DNA of 64,000 bases, taken from Rhizobium aethiopicum (GTDB lineage Bacteria > Pseudomonadota > Alphaproteobacteria > Rhizobiales > Rhizobiaceae). The stretch lies in NCBI RefSeq assembly GCF_900094625.1, contig NZ_FMAJ01000007.1:62001-126000 (forward strand). The letters are read 5' to 3'. Under the pieces are notes generated by a model. The model saw only the letters and a program-made list of their open reading frames with translations. It ran no database searches and was not told the origin of the DNA. Shown here piece by piece: positions 26,785 through 35,968 of this stretch. The first letter of the stretch is position 1. Each line of letters starts with the position of its first letter. Made by a program: the position numbers and the translations under genes.

Positions 26785-27816
26785 TCAGGATTTCGGAACC
26801 GGCTTCTCCACGTGGCCGCCGAAGCCCGCACGCATTGCCGAGAGCACCTTGTTGGCGAATTCGTCGTTGTCGCGCGATGAGAAGCGGCCGTAGAGCGCTG
26901 CACTCAGCACCGGCGTCGGCACACTTTCGTCGATTGCCGCCATGATCGTCCAGCGGCCTTCGCCGCTATCTGAGACTCGGCCGGCAAATTTCGAAAGCGC
27001 TGGATCGGCATGCAGGGCATCGGCCGTAAGATCGAGCAGCCAGGAGGTGATGACGCTGCCGCGGCGCCAGACTTCCGCGACATCCTGCAGATTGAAGTCG
27101 TATTGGAAATGTTCGGGATGGGCGAGCGGCGCGGTTTCCGCATCGGCCTCATGCGAGGCCGCGCCGATATTGGCATGTTTGAGGATGTTGAGACCTTCGG
27201 CATAGGCGGCCATCAGACCGTATTCGATGCCGTTATGCACCATCTTGACGAAATGGCCGGCGCCGTGCGGTCCGCAATGCAGATATCCCTGCTCGGCGGT
27301 GCTGGCCGCCGCCGCTTCGGCGCTGCGGTTCGGCGAAGCTTCCGTCTTGCCCGGCCCGGGCGCCAGTGTTGCGAAGATCGGGGACAGGTGCTGAACGATG
27401 CCCTTTTCGCCGCCGATCATCAGGCAATAGCCGCGCTCCAGACCGAAGACGCCGCCACTCGTGCCGACATCGACGTAGTGGATACCCTTGGTGATGAGTT
27501 CGGCGCCGCGGCGTATATCGTCGTGATAATAGGAATTGCCGCCATCGATGACGATGTCGCCGTTCTGCAGCAGCGGCACCAGGCTCGCCAGCACCTTGTC
27601 GACGATCGCCGCCGGCAGCATCAACCAGATCGCTCTGGGATGGGCGAGCTTCGAGACGAACTCCTCCAGCGAGGCGCTGCCGGTCGCGCCGAGGCCGGCA
27701 AGCTCGGCAACGCTTTCTGGCCTGGCGTCATAAACGACGCATTCGTGACCGCCTCGCATCAGCCGCTGGACCATGAAATTGCCCATGCGGCCCAAACCGA
27801 CCATACCAAGCTGCAT
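26785..27816 (-). CDS. gnd: 6-phosphogluconate dehydrogenase, short NAD-type (GndA/YqeC)
   Basis: The 343-residue enzyme has the dinucleotide site GLGRMG (residues 7-12), substrate block [29 protein letters not shown] and the catalytic [10 protein letters not shown]. It is much shorter than the 470-residue Gnd of E. coli and belongs to the decarboxylating YqeC/GntZ branch, usually NAD-preferring. It oxidises 6-phosphogluconate to ribulose 5-phosphate, fitting a window that also holds transketolase and triose enzymes, though on the other strand and 5 kb away. AGGAG precedes the ATG. Confidence 0.94.
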   Translation of the reverse strand: MQLGMVGLGRMGNFMVQRLMRGGHECVVYDARPESVAELAGLGATGSASLEEFVSKLAHPRAIWLMLPAAIVDKVLASLVPLLQNGDIVIDGGNSYYHDDIRRGAELITKGIHYVDVGTSGGVFGLERGYCLMIGGEKGIVQHLSPIFATLAPGPGKTEASPNRSAEAAAASTAEQGYLHCGPHGAGHFVKMVHNGIEYGLMAAYAEGLNILKHANIGAASHEADAETAPLAHPEHFQYDFNLQDVAEVWRRGSVITSWLLDLTADALHADPALSKFAGRVSDSGEGRWTIMAAIDESVPTPVLSAALYGRFSSRDNDEFANKVLSAMRAGFGGHVEKPVPKS

Positions 27817-27984
27817 CTGAAATCTCCTGGGATTTATCTATGATTCGGAAACTAGCACCGGCATCGTGACAGGCAAGCGAAGTCTGGCGCAAAGGCGATG
27901 CGACGATTGCACCCTTGTGCGCGACTAAACGCCCGCGGTCGCTAATCTGGCGCTTTGGGAGCGAAATTCCACCCTCCAACAAAC

Positions 27985-28011
27985 ATATAGCCGCCACTCG
28001 GGCGGCTATAT
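27985..28011. terminator. Terminator hairpin after the VOC gene
   Basis: Eleven-base-pair stem ATATAGCCGCC / GGCGGCTATAT with a five-base loop, 48 bases beyond the VOC stop codon. On the minus strand it is followed by GTTTGTTGG. Confidence 0.7.
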
Positions 28012-28058
28012 CATTCTAAACGCGGAGCGCACCGGCGGCGCCGACCTTCAGGTGGAGG

Positions 28059-28415
28059 TCAATCGCGCCCAGCCTCCCGCACCAGATGCACGATACCCGC
28101 CGGATTGAGGATCCAGCCGCCGCGAACGTCGGACGGCAGCCTCTCGATCGGATCACAGCGTGGAACGTCGGCCCTCGCTAAATGCGCGGCAGCGCGGTTG
28201 AAATCCGGCGTCATGAATTCCAGCCAAAGCTCGGCTTGGCTCATAGTTGGGACCTTGTCGATCCAGAGCCGGATTGGTCCGAGTTCGAACGATATATCGC
28301 CCCCTTCGATTTCCTTCAGCTGCACGACATCCCGGTAAAACGAAACCGTTGCATCATACTGATGCGGCGGAACCTTCATTGCGACATCGACGCCGCCCCA
28401 GATCAGATCGCTCAT
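28059..28415 (-). CDS. VOC-superfamily (glyoxalase-like) protein
   Basis: The 118-residue protein has the repeating beta-alpha-beta-beta pattern of vicinal-oxygen-chelate proteins: ATVSFYRDVVQL, ISFELGPIRLWIDKVP, AELWLEFMTPDFNRAAAHL and GWILNPAGIVHLVRE. Metal ligands and substrate are unclear. The start MSDLIWGGVDVAM follows an SRPBCC gene by 11 bases on the same strand. A longer reading would overlap that gene by 38 codons. The trio of ArsR, SRPBCC and VOC genes is a common arrangement. Confidence 0.8.
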   Translation of the reverse strand: MSDLIWGGVDVAMKVPPHQYDATVSFYRDVVQLKEIEGGDISFELGPIRLWIDKVPTMSQAELWLEFMTPDFNRAAAHLARADVPRCDPIERLPSDVRGGWILNPAGIVHLVREAGRD

Positions 28416-28426
28416 GACGCTTCTCC

Positions 28427-28909
28427 TCAACCTTCCGGCGCCCTGGCCTGTTCGCCGCGCATCTCGCTGAGGAACATGCCGTCGCGCAGATTGATGCCAT
28501 ATTCGACAAAGGCCTTCATGCAGCAGAACATTTGCGTCCATCCCTCCATGTTCAGGTATGTTCCACGGCGGCCGGGTTCATCGTCACGCCATCCGTCTTC
28601 GGCGATGGTCACCATGGTGCCACCGTCATCCAGCGGCTTGAAATTCATTTCCACGAGCGTTTTGTAGGGCTTCTTCTCCTCGTCCGCCCCACCATCCCAA
28701 CGCAGCACGATCTTGCTGTCCGGCACAAGCTCAATCACCTCGACGGGCACATCCTTCCACCAGGTTACTGTCGTACCCTCTGCCAGCGGCGCGCTCGCTC
28801 CGCCGACGGTGGTGAAGTAGCTCGACAGTTTCGCGGGATTGACGACCGCGTCGAAGACTTCCGCCACCGGGCGGCCGATGCGACCCGAGACACGAATATT
28901 GAGGGACAT
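28427..28909 (-). CDS. SRPBCC/AHSA1-domain protein
   Basis: The 160-residue START-like protein has FDAVVNPAKLSSYFTTVGG near the N-terminus, then KIVLRWDG and WTQMFCCMKAFVEYGINLR, the AHSA1-type end helix. These proteins bind hydrophobic ligands, and no enzyme activity can be read. GAGGAGGAAG lies just before the chosen ATG. It is divergent from an ArsR-family gene, whose operator lies in the 56-base gap, so it is very probably controlled by that repressor. Confidence 0.85.
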   Translation of the reverse strand: MSLNIRVSGRIGRPVAEVFDAVVNPAKLSSYFTTVGGASAPLAEGTTVTWWKDVPVEVIELVPDSKIVLRWDGGADEEKKPYKTLVEMNFKPLDDGGTMVTIAEDGWRDDEPGRRGTYLNMEGWTQMFCCMKAFVEYGINLRDGMFLSEMRGEQARAPEG

Positions 28910-28947
28910 GAGACTTCCTCCTCTACTCCATTGCACCTGTCGCGATT

Positions 28948-28967
28948 ATGTTATAAAAATATAACAT
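28948..28967. promoter_or_regulatory. ArsR-family operator overlapping a start codon
   Basis: Perfect inverted repeat ATGTTATA / TATAACAT with an AAAA centre. Its last bases are the first two of the ArsR-gene start codon. It lies between divergent promoters and suits autoregulation plus control of the SRPBCC/VOC genes. Confidence 0.7.
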
Positions 28968-29298
28968 GTCAAGCGAATCAAAAGATGATCCCGTTTTCAA
29001 GGCACTGGCGCATCATCGCCGCCGCGAAATCCTTGACTTGCTCAAGGACGCCCCTCATACGACAGGCGCTCTCTGCGAGATGTTTCCCGGAATGGACCGC
29101 TGCACAGTGATGCAGCATTTGAAAGTGCTGGAGGAGGCCGATCTGGTCATTGCCAGGAAGGAAGGCCGCGAACGCTGGAACCACCTGAACAGCCTGCCGA
29201 TCAAGCACATTTACGATCGTTGGATCAGCGCCTATGCCGGCCATGCCCTATCGATCCTCGACCGGCTGAAAAGCGATCTCGAAGGCCAGCCGGAATAG
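28966..29298 (+). CDS. ArsR-family winged-helix repressor
   Basis: The 110-residue protein has the winged-helix domain FKALAHHRRREILDLLKDA, the recognition helix CTVMQHLKVLEEADLVIARK and wing GRERWNHLN. The cysteine metal sites of ArsR/SmtB are absent, so it belongs to the non-metal branch often paired with SRPBCC proteins. No Shine-Dalgarno sequence is visible, and the operator palindrome runs into the ATG, so the message may be leaderless or nearly so. Confidence 0.9.
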   Translation: MSSESKDDPVFKALAHHRRREILDLLKDAPHTTGALCEMFPGMDRCTVMQHLKVLEEADLVIARKEGRERWNHLNSLPIKHIYDRWISAYAGHALSILDRLKSDLEGQPE

Positions 29299-29365
29299 GA
29301 TCGGATCAGCTTGCCTCCCGGTTCGCTGAAACCTTATGCTGGCAGAAATGCGGGAGACACAACGG

Positions 29366-29902
29366 ATGACGATATCGGGAGCAGGCATACGCCGCATGCG
29401 GCTGCTGCGCAGCATGAAGCAGCAGCATCTCGCCGAACTCCTCGGCGTCAACCAGGCTACCGTTTCGCGTTGGGAGCGCGATCAGCTTCCCCTCTCGCCG
29501 GAGCAGGCCGGCAGGCTGGAGCGGATTTTTGCCTCGCCGCGACATGCCGCAGCCGATGCGGCGCTGAAGCGGCTGGTCGAGGATTCCATCCGGTCGGTGC
29601 ATCTGATCTGTGACGTCACCCACCGGCTGCTGTCCGCCTCCCGCCCCCGCCAGGCGGAATGGCACGCACCGCTCGCCGTCTTTCTCGGCCGCTCGCTTTT
29701 CTCCTACGCATCCGCTGAAATCGCCGCCACCGAACAATCTCTGGAGGAGCGTGGCTGGCATGAGGGCAGGCTCTTGTCGCTGACCTTCGAAACCGGCGCC
29801 AACGGCAGTGCATCGATGCCGATTGCAGCCGGGCGGGTGACCTGGGAGCGGATCACCCTTTCCGACGGCAGCGCCGGCCGCCTCGTCACAACAATCGACT
29901 GA
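29366..29902 (+). CDS. XRE-family HTH transcriptional regulator
   Basis: The 178-residue protein has an N-terminal helix-turn-helix (IRRMRLLRSMKQQHLAELLG, VNQATVSRWERD; residues 7-40). Its C-terminal domain of about 120 residues I do not recognise. GGGAGA lies nine bases before the chosen ATG; two earlier in-frame ATGs are possible. It lies about 100 bases upstream of an epimerase gene on the same strand, with a small palindrome between them that could be its operator. Confidence 0.82.
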   Translation: MTISGAGIRRMRLLRSMKQQHLAELLGVNQATVSRWERDQLPLSPEQAGRLERIFASPRHAAADAALKRLVEDSIRSVHLICDVTHRLLSASRPRQAEWHAPLAVFLGRSLFSYASAEIAATEQSLEERGWHEGRLLSLTFETGANGSASMPIAAGRVTWERITLSDGSAGRLVTTID

Positions 29903-29927
29903 GCCTGCAGCTTTCCTGCATTCCCAT

Positions 29928-29940
29928 GCATAATTTATGC
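29928..29940. promoter_or_regulatory. Short palindrome upstream of the epimerase gene
   Basis: GCATAATTTATGC, a perfect odd-centred palindrome 58 bases upstream of the epimerase ATG. A candidate operator for the adjacent XRE regulator, from position only. Confidence 0.35.
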
Positions 29941-29998
29941 GTTGTCCCCAGACGCCGGCCTTTATAGCGTCCGCCGCAAAGGGTCAGGAGAGCATTCG

Positions 29999-30991
29999 AT
30001 GACGATACTGGTGACGGGAAGTGCGGGCCATCTCGGCGAGGCCCTGATGCGCAGCTTGAGGGCGCAGAGCCGGTGGGCGCGCGGCATCGATCTCAAGCCC
30101 TCCGCCTTCACCGACAGGGTCGGATCGATCGGCGACCGCGATTTCGTCAGACAGGCGATGTCAGGCATCAGCGCCGTCATCCATGCCGCGACGCTGCACA
30201 AGCCGCATGTGGCGACGCACGGCAATCGCGATTTCCTCGACACCAATGTCGGCGGCACGTTGACCCTGCTCGAAGAGGCTGCCGCCGCCGGCGTTTCAAG
30301 CTTCGTCTTCACCAGCACCACCAGCGCCTTCGGTGCCGCATTGACGCCGGCCGAAGGCGAGCCCGCAGCATGGATCACCGAGGACTTGCTCCCTGTCGCA
30401 AGGAACATCTACGGCGTGACGAAACTCGCCGCCGAAGGCGTCTGCGAACTCTTCGCCCGCAAATACCGTCTGCCCATTGTCATCCTCAGGACGTCGCGTT
30501 TTTTTCCCGAAAGCGATGACGATCCCGGCATCCGCAACAGATATTCGGCGGAAAATGCGCAGGGCAATGAACTGCTTCATCGCCGCGTTGATATCAGTGA
30601 TGTGGTCGGCGCCCATTTGCTGGCGCTCGAAAGGGCCCCGGCCATTGGCTTCGGCCGCTACATCGTCTCGGCCACAACGCCTTTTTCACCGGACGATCTC
30701 GCGGCACTCCGGCGTGACGCGCCTGCCGTCGTCGAGCGGCTCTTTCCGGATGCCGGCGCTCTCTATGCCGAACGCGGCTGGAAGATGTTCCCGACGCTCG
30801 ATCGCGTCTATGTCAACGAGCGCGCAAGGCGCGAACTCGGCTGGCAGCCGCGATATGACTTCCGCTTCCTGCTCGAGTGCCTGCGCGAGAACCGTGAATG
30901 GCGAAGCCCGCTGGCGCTCGACGTCGGCTCCAAGGGTTATCACGAGGAGGTCTTCGCCGAAGGACCTTATCCGGTCGACCAGCACCAATAG
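29999..30991 (+). CDS. NAD-dependent epimerase/dehydratase family protein
   Basis: The 330-residue extended SDR has a Rossmann site GSAGHLG (residues 7-13), TSTTSAFG (about 103-110) and the Tyr-x3-Lys pair in IYGVTKLAAEG. The motif DTNVGGTLTLLEEA is typical of sugar-nucleotide epimerases. The substrate cannot be told. AGGAGA seven bases upstream fixes the ATG. It stands alone between the XRE regulator and the 6S-like RNA and is followed by no sugar transferase. Confidence 0.85.
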   Translation: MTILVTGSAGHLGEALMRSLRAQSRWARGIDLKPSAFTDRVGSIGDRDFVRQAMSGISAVIHAATLHKPHVATHGNRDFLDTNVGGTLTLLEEAAAAGVSSFVFTSTTSAFGAALTPAEGEPAAWITEDLLPVARNIYGVTKLAAEGVCELFARKYRLPIVILRTSRFFPESDDDPGIRNRYSAENAQGNELLHRRVDISDVVGAHLLALERAPAIGFGRYIVSATTPFSPDDLAALRRDAPAVVERLFPDAGALYAERGWKMFPTLDRVYVNERARRELGWQPRYDFRFLLECLRENREWRSPLALDVGSKGYHEEVFAEGPYPVDQHQ

Positions 30992-31080
30992 ATCGATGTC
31001 GGGAATGGGACGAACCAATTCAGGGCGGGCAAGATTACTTGCTGCGTCGACCGGGGTTCTCGTCCGCAAAGAAAGTAAAA

Positions 31081-31241
31081 GGCGCGATCCACGACGACCG
31101 ATGGATGTTTACGATCCTGGGCGCCTACAAACGTAGGTGGGCACCGTGTGTCCAGGCCCACGGGCCTGGCCAGGGACAGCTCCCTTTGGATCGAGTATGG
31201 CCCCAGGGATTGTGGTTCCTGTCGAGAGGCGCAGACCGCAT
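31081..31241 (-). ncRNA. ssrS: 6S RNA (ssrS-like), downstream of zapA
   Basis: About 160 nt on the minus strand can fold as a rod. Closing stem GCGGTC / GATCGC joins the ends, and a strong apical stem CCAGGCCC / GGGCCTGG lies exactly at the middle. The 5' half holds AATCCCTGGGGCCATACTC, close to the conserved CCCTGAGCCGATA block of enterobacterial 6S RNA. A TATATA stretch lies just upstream as a possible -10. Location directly after zapA is the usual place for 6S RNA. It binds the housekeeping RNA polymerase in stationary phase. Ends are approximate. Confidence 0.72.
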
Positions 31242-31301
31242 CGCGATATATAAGGTCGTTTGCATCGGCGCGCCAGTGGCGACGGCAGGTCGTGTCTATT
31301 T

Positions 31302-31315
31302 AATTGACATCAATT
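31302..31315. promoter_or_regulatory. Palindrome at the zapA stop, upstream of 6S RNA
   Basis: AATTGA / TCAATT arms with a two-base centre, overlapping the zapA stop codon and about 60 bases upstream of the likely 6S RNA start. A weak operator candidate. Confidence 0.25.
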
Positions 31316-31687
31316 GAGTTCGGGTGGTGCGCGGCCATTGAGCTTGTCGGTGATTCCGCGGATGCGGCTCGAAACCTCACCGAGCGCCGCCGCCAGAGTT
31401 TCCTCGGTGCGGGCGGTAGCGGCCAGCACGGTATCGCGGTTGCCGCGCAATGACTCGAGCTCGGATTCCAGCCCGGCGATGCGGCGCGTCAGCTCGGCAA
31501 TCTCGTCCATGATCATGATGCCTGCCATGACGGTGATCCTGAGATCGCCGATTTCGCCGAACTGCCCTTTGAGATGGCCAACATAGCGGTCGAAACGGGT
31601 GGCGAGATCGGTCAGGTGATCCTCCTGCCCTTCCTCGCAAGCCATGCGATAGGCTTTGCCGTCGATCGTTACCGTCACCTGCGCCAT
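31310..31687 (-). CDS. zapA: ZapA-like cell-division protein
   Basis: The 125-residue protein starts AQVTVTIDGKAYRMACEEGQE, then LTDLATRFDRYVGHLKGQFG and MAGIMIMDEIAELTRR, the ZapA head, followed by a coiled-coil tail. ZapA bundles FtsZ filaments at midcell. It follows a DUF4164 coiled-coil gene by 16 bases and precedes 6S RNA, the usual alphaproteobacterial neighbourhood. Confidence 0.9.
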   Translation of the reverse strand: MAQVTVTIDGKAYRMACEEGQEDHLTDLATRFDRYVGHLKGQFGEIGDLRITVMAGIMIMDEIAELTRRIAGLESELESLRGNRDTVLAATARTEETLAAALGEVSSRIRGITDKLNGRAPPELN

Positions 31688-31703
31688 GTCAAATTCTTTC
31701 TCA

Positions 31704-31979
31704 TCAGCGGTCCAGAACCGCGCGGATCGTTTCCATGGCCGTCACCAGCCGCCGCGATACCTCGCGATTGACCTCTTCCAGCCGGTTGGCGCGGAATTCG
31801 GCCTGGTCGAGCTCCTGCGCCAGCCGCGAGCGATCGGCATGCACACGCCGCACCTCGCCCTCGATCTCGCCCTGCTCCCGCTCTCGCTCGACGCGCATGT
31901 CGACGGCGTTTTCGAGGCTCGAAAGCGCCTGCCTCAGCTCGTTGAGCGCTGCTTCCATCGTTTTGCCTGTGGGCGTCAT
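31704..31979 (-). CDS. DUF4164 coiled-coil protein
   Basis: The 91-residue, almost entirely helical protein (LNELRQALSSLENAVDMRVE, RRVHADRSRLAQELDQAE, then FRANRLEEVNREVSRRL) is typical of DUF4164 genes that sit directly upstream of zapA in rhizobia. It probably works with ZapA or the division apparatus, by context only. It is divergent from tkt across a 333-base gap. Confidence 0.8.
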   Translation of the reverse strand: MTPTGKTMEAALNELRQALSSLENAVDMRVEREREQGEIEGEVRRVHADRSRLAQELDQAEFRANRLEEVNREVSRRLVTAMETIRAVLDR

Positions 31980-32212
31980 GCCTTCCGCTTCCCGTGCAGG
32001 ACCCGCGAATCGACCCTCGGCGCCGATCCTGTGATTTCAAGAGGATATGCAGCTCGCCAACGGCCCGTCAATAAATGCCGTCATCTCTCGGCCGGCCTAA
32101 GCTGTGGATGAGCGCTTTACCGATGCCCGCCACACGAGATTTGTCATTTGTACAATCGCGCGATCAAATGTCAAAAAATGCCGCAGCGCACCCGGATTCA
32201 GCCCACCATTGA

Positions 32213-32240
32213 TTGACTTGGCCGTCTTAACTGGTATGTC
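32213..32240 (+). promoter_or_regulatory. Likely promoter of tkt
   Basis: TTGACT and TATGTC separated by 16 bases, 72 bases before the tkt start. The rest of the 333-base gap between DUF4164 and tkt (31980-32312) shows no convincing gene. Confidence 0.45.
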
Positions 32241-32312
32241 TCAGCCGCTTTCACACGATGGTCTTGGAGGCTCGAGGCCATCCCCCGACACTCCGGAGCT
32301 TGCGGAAAAGCC

Positions 32313-34286
32313 ATGACCTCTCCCGAACAACACGACCGGATGGCGAATGCGATCCGTTTTCTCGCCATGGACGCCGTTGAAAAGGCGAATTCCGGCCACC
32401 CGGGCATGCCGATGGGCATGGCTGACGTGGCGACGGTCCTGTTCACCAAATATCTGAAGTTCGATCCGAAGAAGCCGCACTGGCCGAACCGCGACCGCTT
32501 CGTGCTTTCCGCCGGCCACGGCTCGATGCTGCTCTATTCGCTGCTCTATTTGACCGGCTATCCCGACATGACCGTCGAGGATCTGAAGCAGTTCCGCCAG
32601 ATCGGCTCCAAGACCGCCGGCCACCCGGAATACGGCCATGCGACCGGCATCGAAACCACCACCGGCCCGCTTGGCCAGGGTATCGCCAACGCCGTCGGCA
32701 TGGCGATCGCCGAGCGCAAGCTGCGCGAGGAGTTCGGGGCGGACCTGCAGGACCACTACACCTACGTCATCAACGGCGACGGCTGCCTGATGGAAGGCAT
32801 CAGCCATGAGGCGATCGCGCTTGCCGGCCACCTGAAGCTCAACAAGCTGATCCTCTTCTGGGACAACAACTCGATCACCATCGACGGCGCCGTTTCGCTG
32901 TCGGATTCGACCGACCAGATCGCCCGCTTCAAAGCCGTTCACTGGAACACGATCGAGATCGACGGTCACGATCAGGCCGCCATCGCAAACGCGATCGAAG
33001 AGGCCCATAAGTCCGACCGCCCAACGTTCATCGCCTGCAAGACGGTCATCGGCTTCGGCGCCCCGAACAAGGCCGGCAGCCACAAGGTTCACGGCAGCCC
33101 GCTCGGCGCCGACGAAATCGCCGCCACCCGCAAGGCGCTGAACTGGGACTACGAGCCCTTCGTCGTTCCTTCCGACGTTCTCGATGCATGGCGCCTGGCC
33201 GGCACCCGCTCCGACAATGTCGTCAAGGCGTGGGAAGAAACCCTTGCAAAGTCTCCAGTTAAGGCGGAATTCTCCCGCCGCATGGCAGGCGACTTGCCGG
33301 AAGGCTTCGACGCTGCGATCAGCGCATATAAGAAGAAGCTCGCCGAGACCAAGCCGACGGTTGCCACCCGCAAGGCATCCGAAGACGCACTTGAGATCAT
33401 CAACGGCTTCGTGCCGGAAACGCTCGGCGGTTCCGCCGACCTGACGCCGTCGAACAACACCAAAACCAGCCAGATGCACTCGATCACGCCGACGGATTTC
33501 GCCGGCCGTTACGTGCACTGGGGCATCCGCGAGCACGGCATGGCCTCGGCCATGAACGGCATTGCGCTGCATGGCGGCCTCATTCCCTATAGCGGCGGCT
33601 TCCTGATTTTCTCGGATTATTGCCGCCCGCCGATCCGCCTTGCTGCGCTGATGGGCATCCGCGTCATCCACGTCCTGACGCATGACTCGATCGGCGTCGG
33701 CGAAGATGGCCCGACGCACCAGCCGGTCGAACAGCTCGCCGGCCTGCGCGCCATCCCCAACCTCTTGGTCTTCCGTCCGGCCGACGCCACGGAAACGGCA
33801 GAATGCTGGCAGATCGCCGTCAAGACGCACAACCGCCCGTCGGGCCTTGCCCTGACGCGTCAGAACCTCAGCCCGGCCCGCACCGAATACAGCGAAAAGA
33901 ACCTTTGCGAACAGGGTGCTTATACGCTCGCCGGCAATGCCGACGCCAGGGTGACGATCTTCGCCTCCGGCTCGGAAGTCGAAATCGCCGTTGCCGCCCG
34001 CGCAGCCCTCGAAGCCAAGGGTGTGACGGTGCGCGTCGTATCGGTTCCCTGCACGGAACTGTTCTTCGAACAGCCGGAAAGCTACCGCAAGCAAGTGCTC
34101 GGCAACTCGCCGGTCAAGATCGCCGTCGAAGCCGCCGTCCGCGAAGGCTGGGACGCCTTTATCGGTCCGGAAGGCACTTTCGTCGGCATGAAGGGCTTCG
34201 GCGCATCCGGTCCCGTCAAGGACGTTTACAAGCATTTCGGCATCACCGCCGACGCCGTCGTTGCAGCCGCGGAAGCAAAGCTTTAA
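32313..34286 (+). CDS. tkt: Transketolase
   Basis: The 657-residue enzyme has [12 protein letters not shown] near residue 26, the thiamine-diphosphate motif from GDG (155-157) to WDNN, and [32 protein letters not shown] marks the pyrimidine domain. It moves two-carbon units in the pentose-phosphate pathway. It begins a cluster with gap, pgk and fba on the same strand, a classical arrangement for central carbon metabolism in alphaproteobacteria. A strong hairpin follows the stop. Confidence 0.98.
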   Translation: MTSPEQHDRMANAIRFLAMDAVEKANSGHPGMPMGMADVATVLFTKYLKFDPKKPHWPNRDRFVLSAGHGSMLLYSLLYLTGYPDMTVEDLKQFRQIGSKTAGHPEYGHATGIETTTGPLGQGIANAVGMAIAERKLREEFGADLQDHYTYVINGDGCLMEGISHEAIALAGHLKLNKLILFWDNNSITIDGAVSLSDSTDQIARFKAVHWNTIEIDGHDQAAIANAIEEAHKSDRPTFIACKTVIGFGAPNKAGSHKVHGSPLGADEIAATRKALNWDYEPFVVPSDVLDAWRLAGTRSDNVVKAWEETLAKSPVKAEFSRRMAGDLPEGFDAAISAYKKKLAETKPTVATRKASEDALEIINGFVPETLGGSADLTPSNNTKTSQMHSITPTDFAGRYVHWGIREHGMASAMNGIALHGGLIPYSGGFLIFSDYCRPPIRLAALMGIRVIHVLTHDSIGVGEDGPTHQPVEQLAGLRAIPNLLVFRPADATETAECWQIAVKTHNRPSGLALTRQNLSPARTEYSEKNLCEQGAYTLAGNADARVTIFASGSEVEIAVAARAALEAKGVTVRVVSVPCTELFFEQPESYRKQVLGNSPVKIAVEAAVREGWDAFIGPEGTFVGMKGFGASGPVKDVYKHFGITADAVVAAAEAKL

Positions 34287-34287
34287 T

Positions 34288-34309
34288 GAGAGCGCCTTGA
34301 GGCGCTCTC
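34288..34309 (+). terminator. Hairpin between tkt and gap
   Basis: Nine-base-pair stem GAGAGCGCC / GGCGCTCTC with loop TTGA, right after the tkt stop. No T run follows, so it may only attenuate or stabilise the message between tkt and gap. Confidence 0.55.
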
Positions 34310-34367
34310 CATCTCCTCAATTCCAGGCCTAACCTATCGGGCCCTATTCTATCGGGAGTGAATGAAC

Positions 34368-35378
34368 ATGACAGTCAAGGTTGCCATCAATGGTTTCGGC
34401 CGCATCGGCCGTAACGTCCTCCGCGCTATCGTCGAATCCGGCCGCACCGACATCGAAGTCGTCGCCATCAACGATCTGGGCCCGGTCGAGACCAATGCCC
34501 ATCTGCTGCGTTACGACTCGATCCACGGCAAGTTTCCGGCCGAAGTGAAGGTCGAAGGCGACACGATCATCGTCGGTGGCGGCAAGCCGATCAAGGTCAC
34601 CGCGATCAAGGATCCCGCAACGCTGCCGCACCGCGAACTCGGCGTCGACATCGCCATGGAGTGCACCGGCATCTTCACCGCCCGCGACAAGGCTGCCGCT
34701 CACCTGACGGCTGGCGCCAAGCGCGTCATCGTCTCGGCTCCCGCCGACGGCGCCGACCTGACCGTCGTCTACGGCGTCAACCATGACCAGCTCACCAAGG
34801 AGCACACGGTCATCTCCAACGCCTCCTGCACCACCAACTGCCTGGTGCCGGTCGTCAAGGTTCTCGACGACGCCGTCGGCATCGACCACGGCTTTATGAC
34901 GACCATCCACTCCTATACCGGCGACCAGCCGACGCTCGACACGATGCACAAGGACCTCTATCGCGCCCGTGCTGCCGCTCTCTCCATGATCCCGACCTCG
35001 ACGGGCGCTGCCAAGGCCGTCGGCCTCGTACTGCCGCACCTCAAGGGCAAGCTCGACGGCACCTCGATCCGCGTTCCCACCCCGAACGTCTCGGTCGTCG
35101 ACTTCAAGTTCGTCGCCAAGAAGGCCACCACGGTCGGCGAAATTAACGAAGCGATCAAGGCTGCCGCCAACGGCAAGCTGAAGGGCGTTCTCGGCTACAC
35201 CGACGAGCCGCTCGTCTCCCGCGACTTCAACCACGACAGCCATTCCTCGATCTTCGCAACCGATCAGACGAAGGTCATGGAAGGAAACTTCGTGCGCGTC
35301 CTGTCCTGGTACGACAACGAATGGGGCTTCTCCAGCCGCATGTCCGACACGGCCGTGGCCTTCGCCAAGCTCATCTGA
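34368..35378 (+). CDS. gap: Glyceraldehyde-3-phosphate dehydrogenase, type I
   Basis: The 336-residue enzyme has [15 protein letters not shown] at the N-terminus (NAD site), NASCTTNCL with catalytic Cys154 and [10 protein letters not shown]. The end [12 protein letters not shown] is typical. It interconverts glyceraldehyde 3-phosphate and 1,3-bisphosphoglycerate. GGGAG lies nine bases before the chosen ATG. An ATG two codons earlier has only a three-base spacer and is less likely. A very strong terminator follows. Confidence 0.98.
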   Translation: MTVKVAINGFGRIGRNVLRAIVESGRTDIEVVAINDLGPVETNAHLLRYDSIHGKFPAEVKVEGDTIIVGGGKPIKVTAIKDPATLPHRELGVDIAMECTGIFTARDKAAAHLTAGAKRVIVSAPADGADLTVVYGVNHDQLTKEHTVISNASCTTNCLVPVVKVLDDAVGIDHGFMTTIHSYTGDQPTLDTMHKDLYRARAAALSMIPTSTGAAKAVGLVLPHLKGKLDGTSIRVPTPNVSVVDFKFVAKKATTVGEINEAIKAAANGKLKGVLGYTDEPLVSRDFNHDSHSSIFATDQTKVMEGNFVRVLSWYDNEWGFSSRMSDTAVAFAKLI

Positions 35379-35401
35379 GCGCCTGATAAACGAATAATCG
35401 C

Positions 35402-35427
35402 AAGCGGCCCGGGAAACCGGGCCGCTT
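35402..35427 (+). terminator. Intrinsic terminator of gap
   Basis: Eleven-base-pair stem AAGCGGCCCGG / CCGGGCCGCTT with a GAAA loop, followed by TGTTATAA. Confidence 0.88.
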
Positions 35428-35520
35428 TGTTATAAGCACCGCGCCGGATCGACTGCGAAACCTGATATGGTGCACGAAGCCCTGAACCGCATCGGCGGCC
35501 GGGCAGATAGGGAGAGATGC

Positions 35521-35835
35521 ATGGATTACTTTACCGTTGAGATCGCCGGCCGCGCCATTGCCAGCTTTCGCTCGAAAAACCATGAGGAAGCTACGCACTT
35601 CTTCGAGGCGGAAGATTTTCGCGACGACCTGACCATCCTGGAATCCGAAGGCAAGCCCCTGTGGGACCGCAAGGCCGCGCTCAGCCTGCGCAAGGCGACC
35701 GCCGAGGAAGCCAGCGAAGTCGAGCACGCCTATGAATTCGACGACGATCCGCAAAGGACCATCGACGACGAGTTCGTCGTTTTCCTGGTTCCGGTCGAGG
35801 ATCTGACCGACGAGGGTGACGACACCGAAGACTGA
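35521..35835 (+). CDS. Hypothetical acidic protein
   Basis: The 104-residue soluble protein starts MDYFTVEIAGRAIASFRSKN and has a very acidic C-terminal half (EFDDDPQRTIDDEFVVFLVP, ending DEGDDTED). I do not recognise the family. GGGAG lies six bases before this ATG, favouring it over an in-frame start 54 bases upstream. Between gap and the antiporter, it appears to be a monocistronic small gene. Confidence 0.65.
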   Translation: MDYFTVEIAGRAIASFRSKNHEEATHFFEAEDFRDDLTILESEGKPLWDRKAALSLRKATAEEASEVEHAYEFDDDPQRTIDDEFVVFLVPVEDLTDEGDDTED

Positions 35836-35968
35836 CAATCGATTATCGCCGCCTTCCAGTAGAAGGCCAACTCGAAGCGACGGCTTCGGTGGCCGCGAGG
35901 ATGAAATCACGGTTGGCAATCCACTGGCCAGGCGTGATAGATTGAGGAAATGCAAGTGGAGGCGATAA

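Noticed and set aside
32104..32316. 70-codon frame running into tkt
   Set aside because: It overlaps the tkt promoter and start codon and has no ribosome site.
32241..34235. Long minus-strand open frame (664 codons) opposite transketolase
   Set aside because: It lies fully antisense to an intact, well-recognised tkt gene, has no ribosome site or domain, and such long antisense frames are expected in GC-rich DNA.
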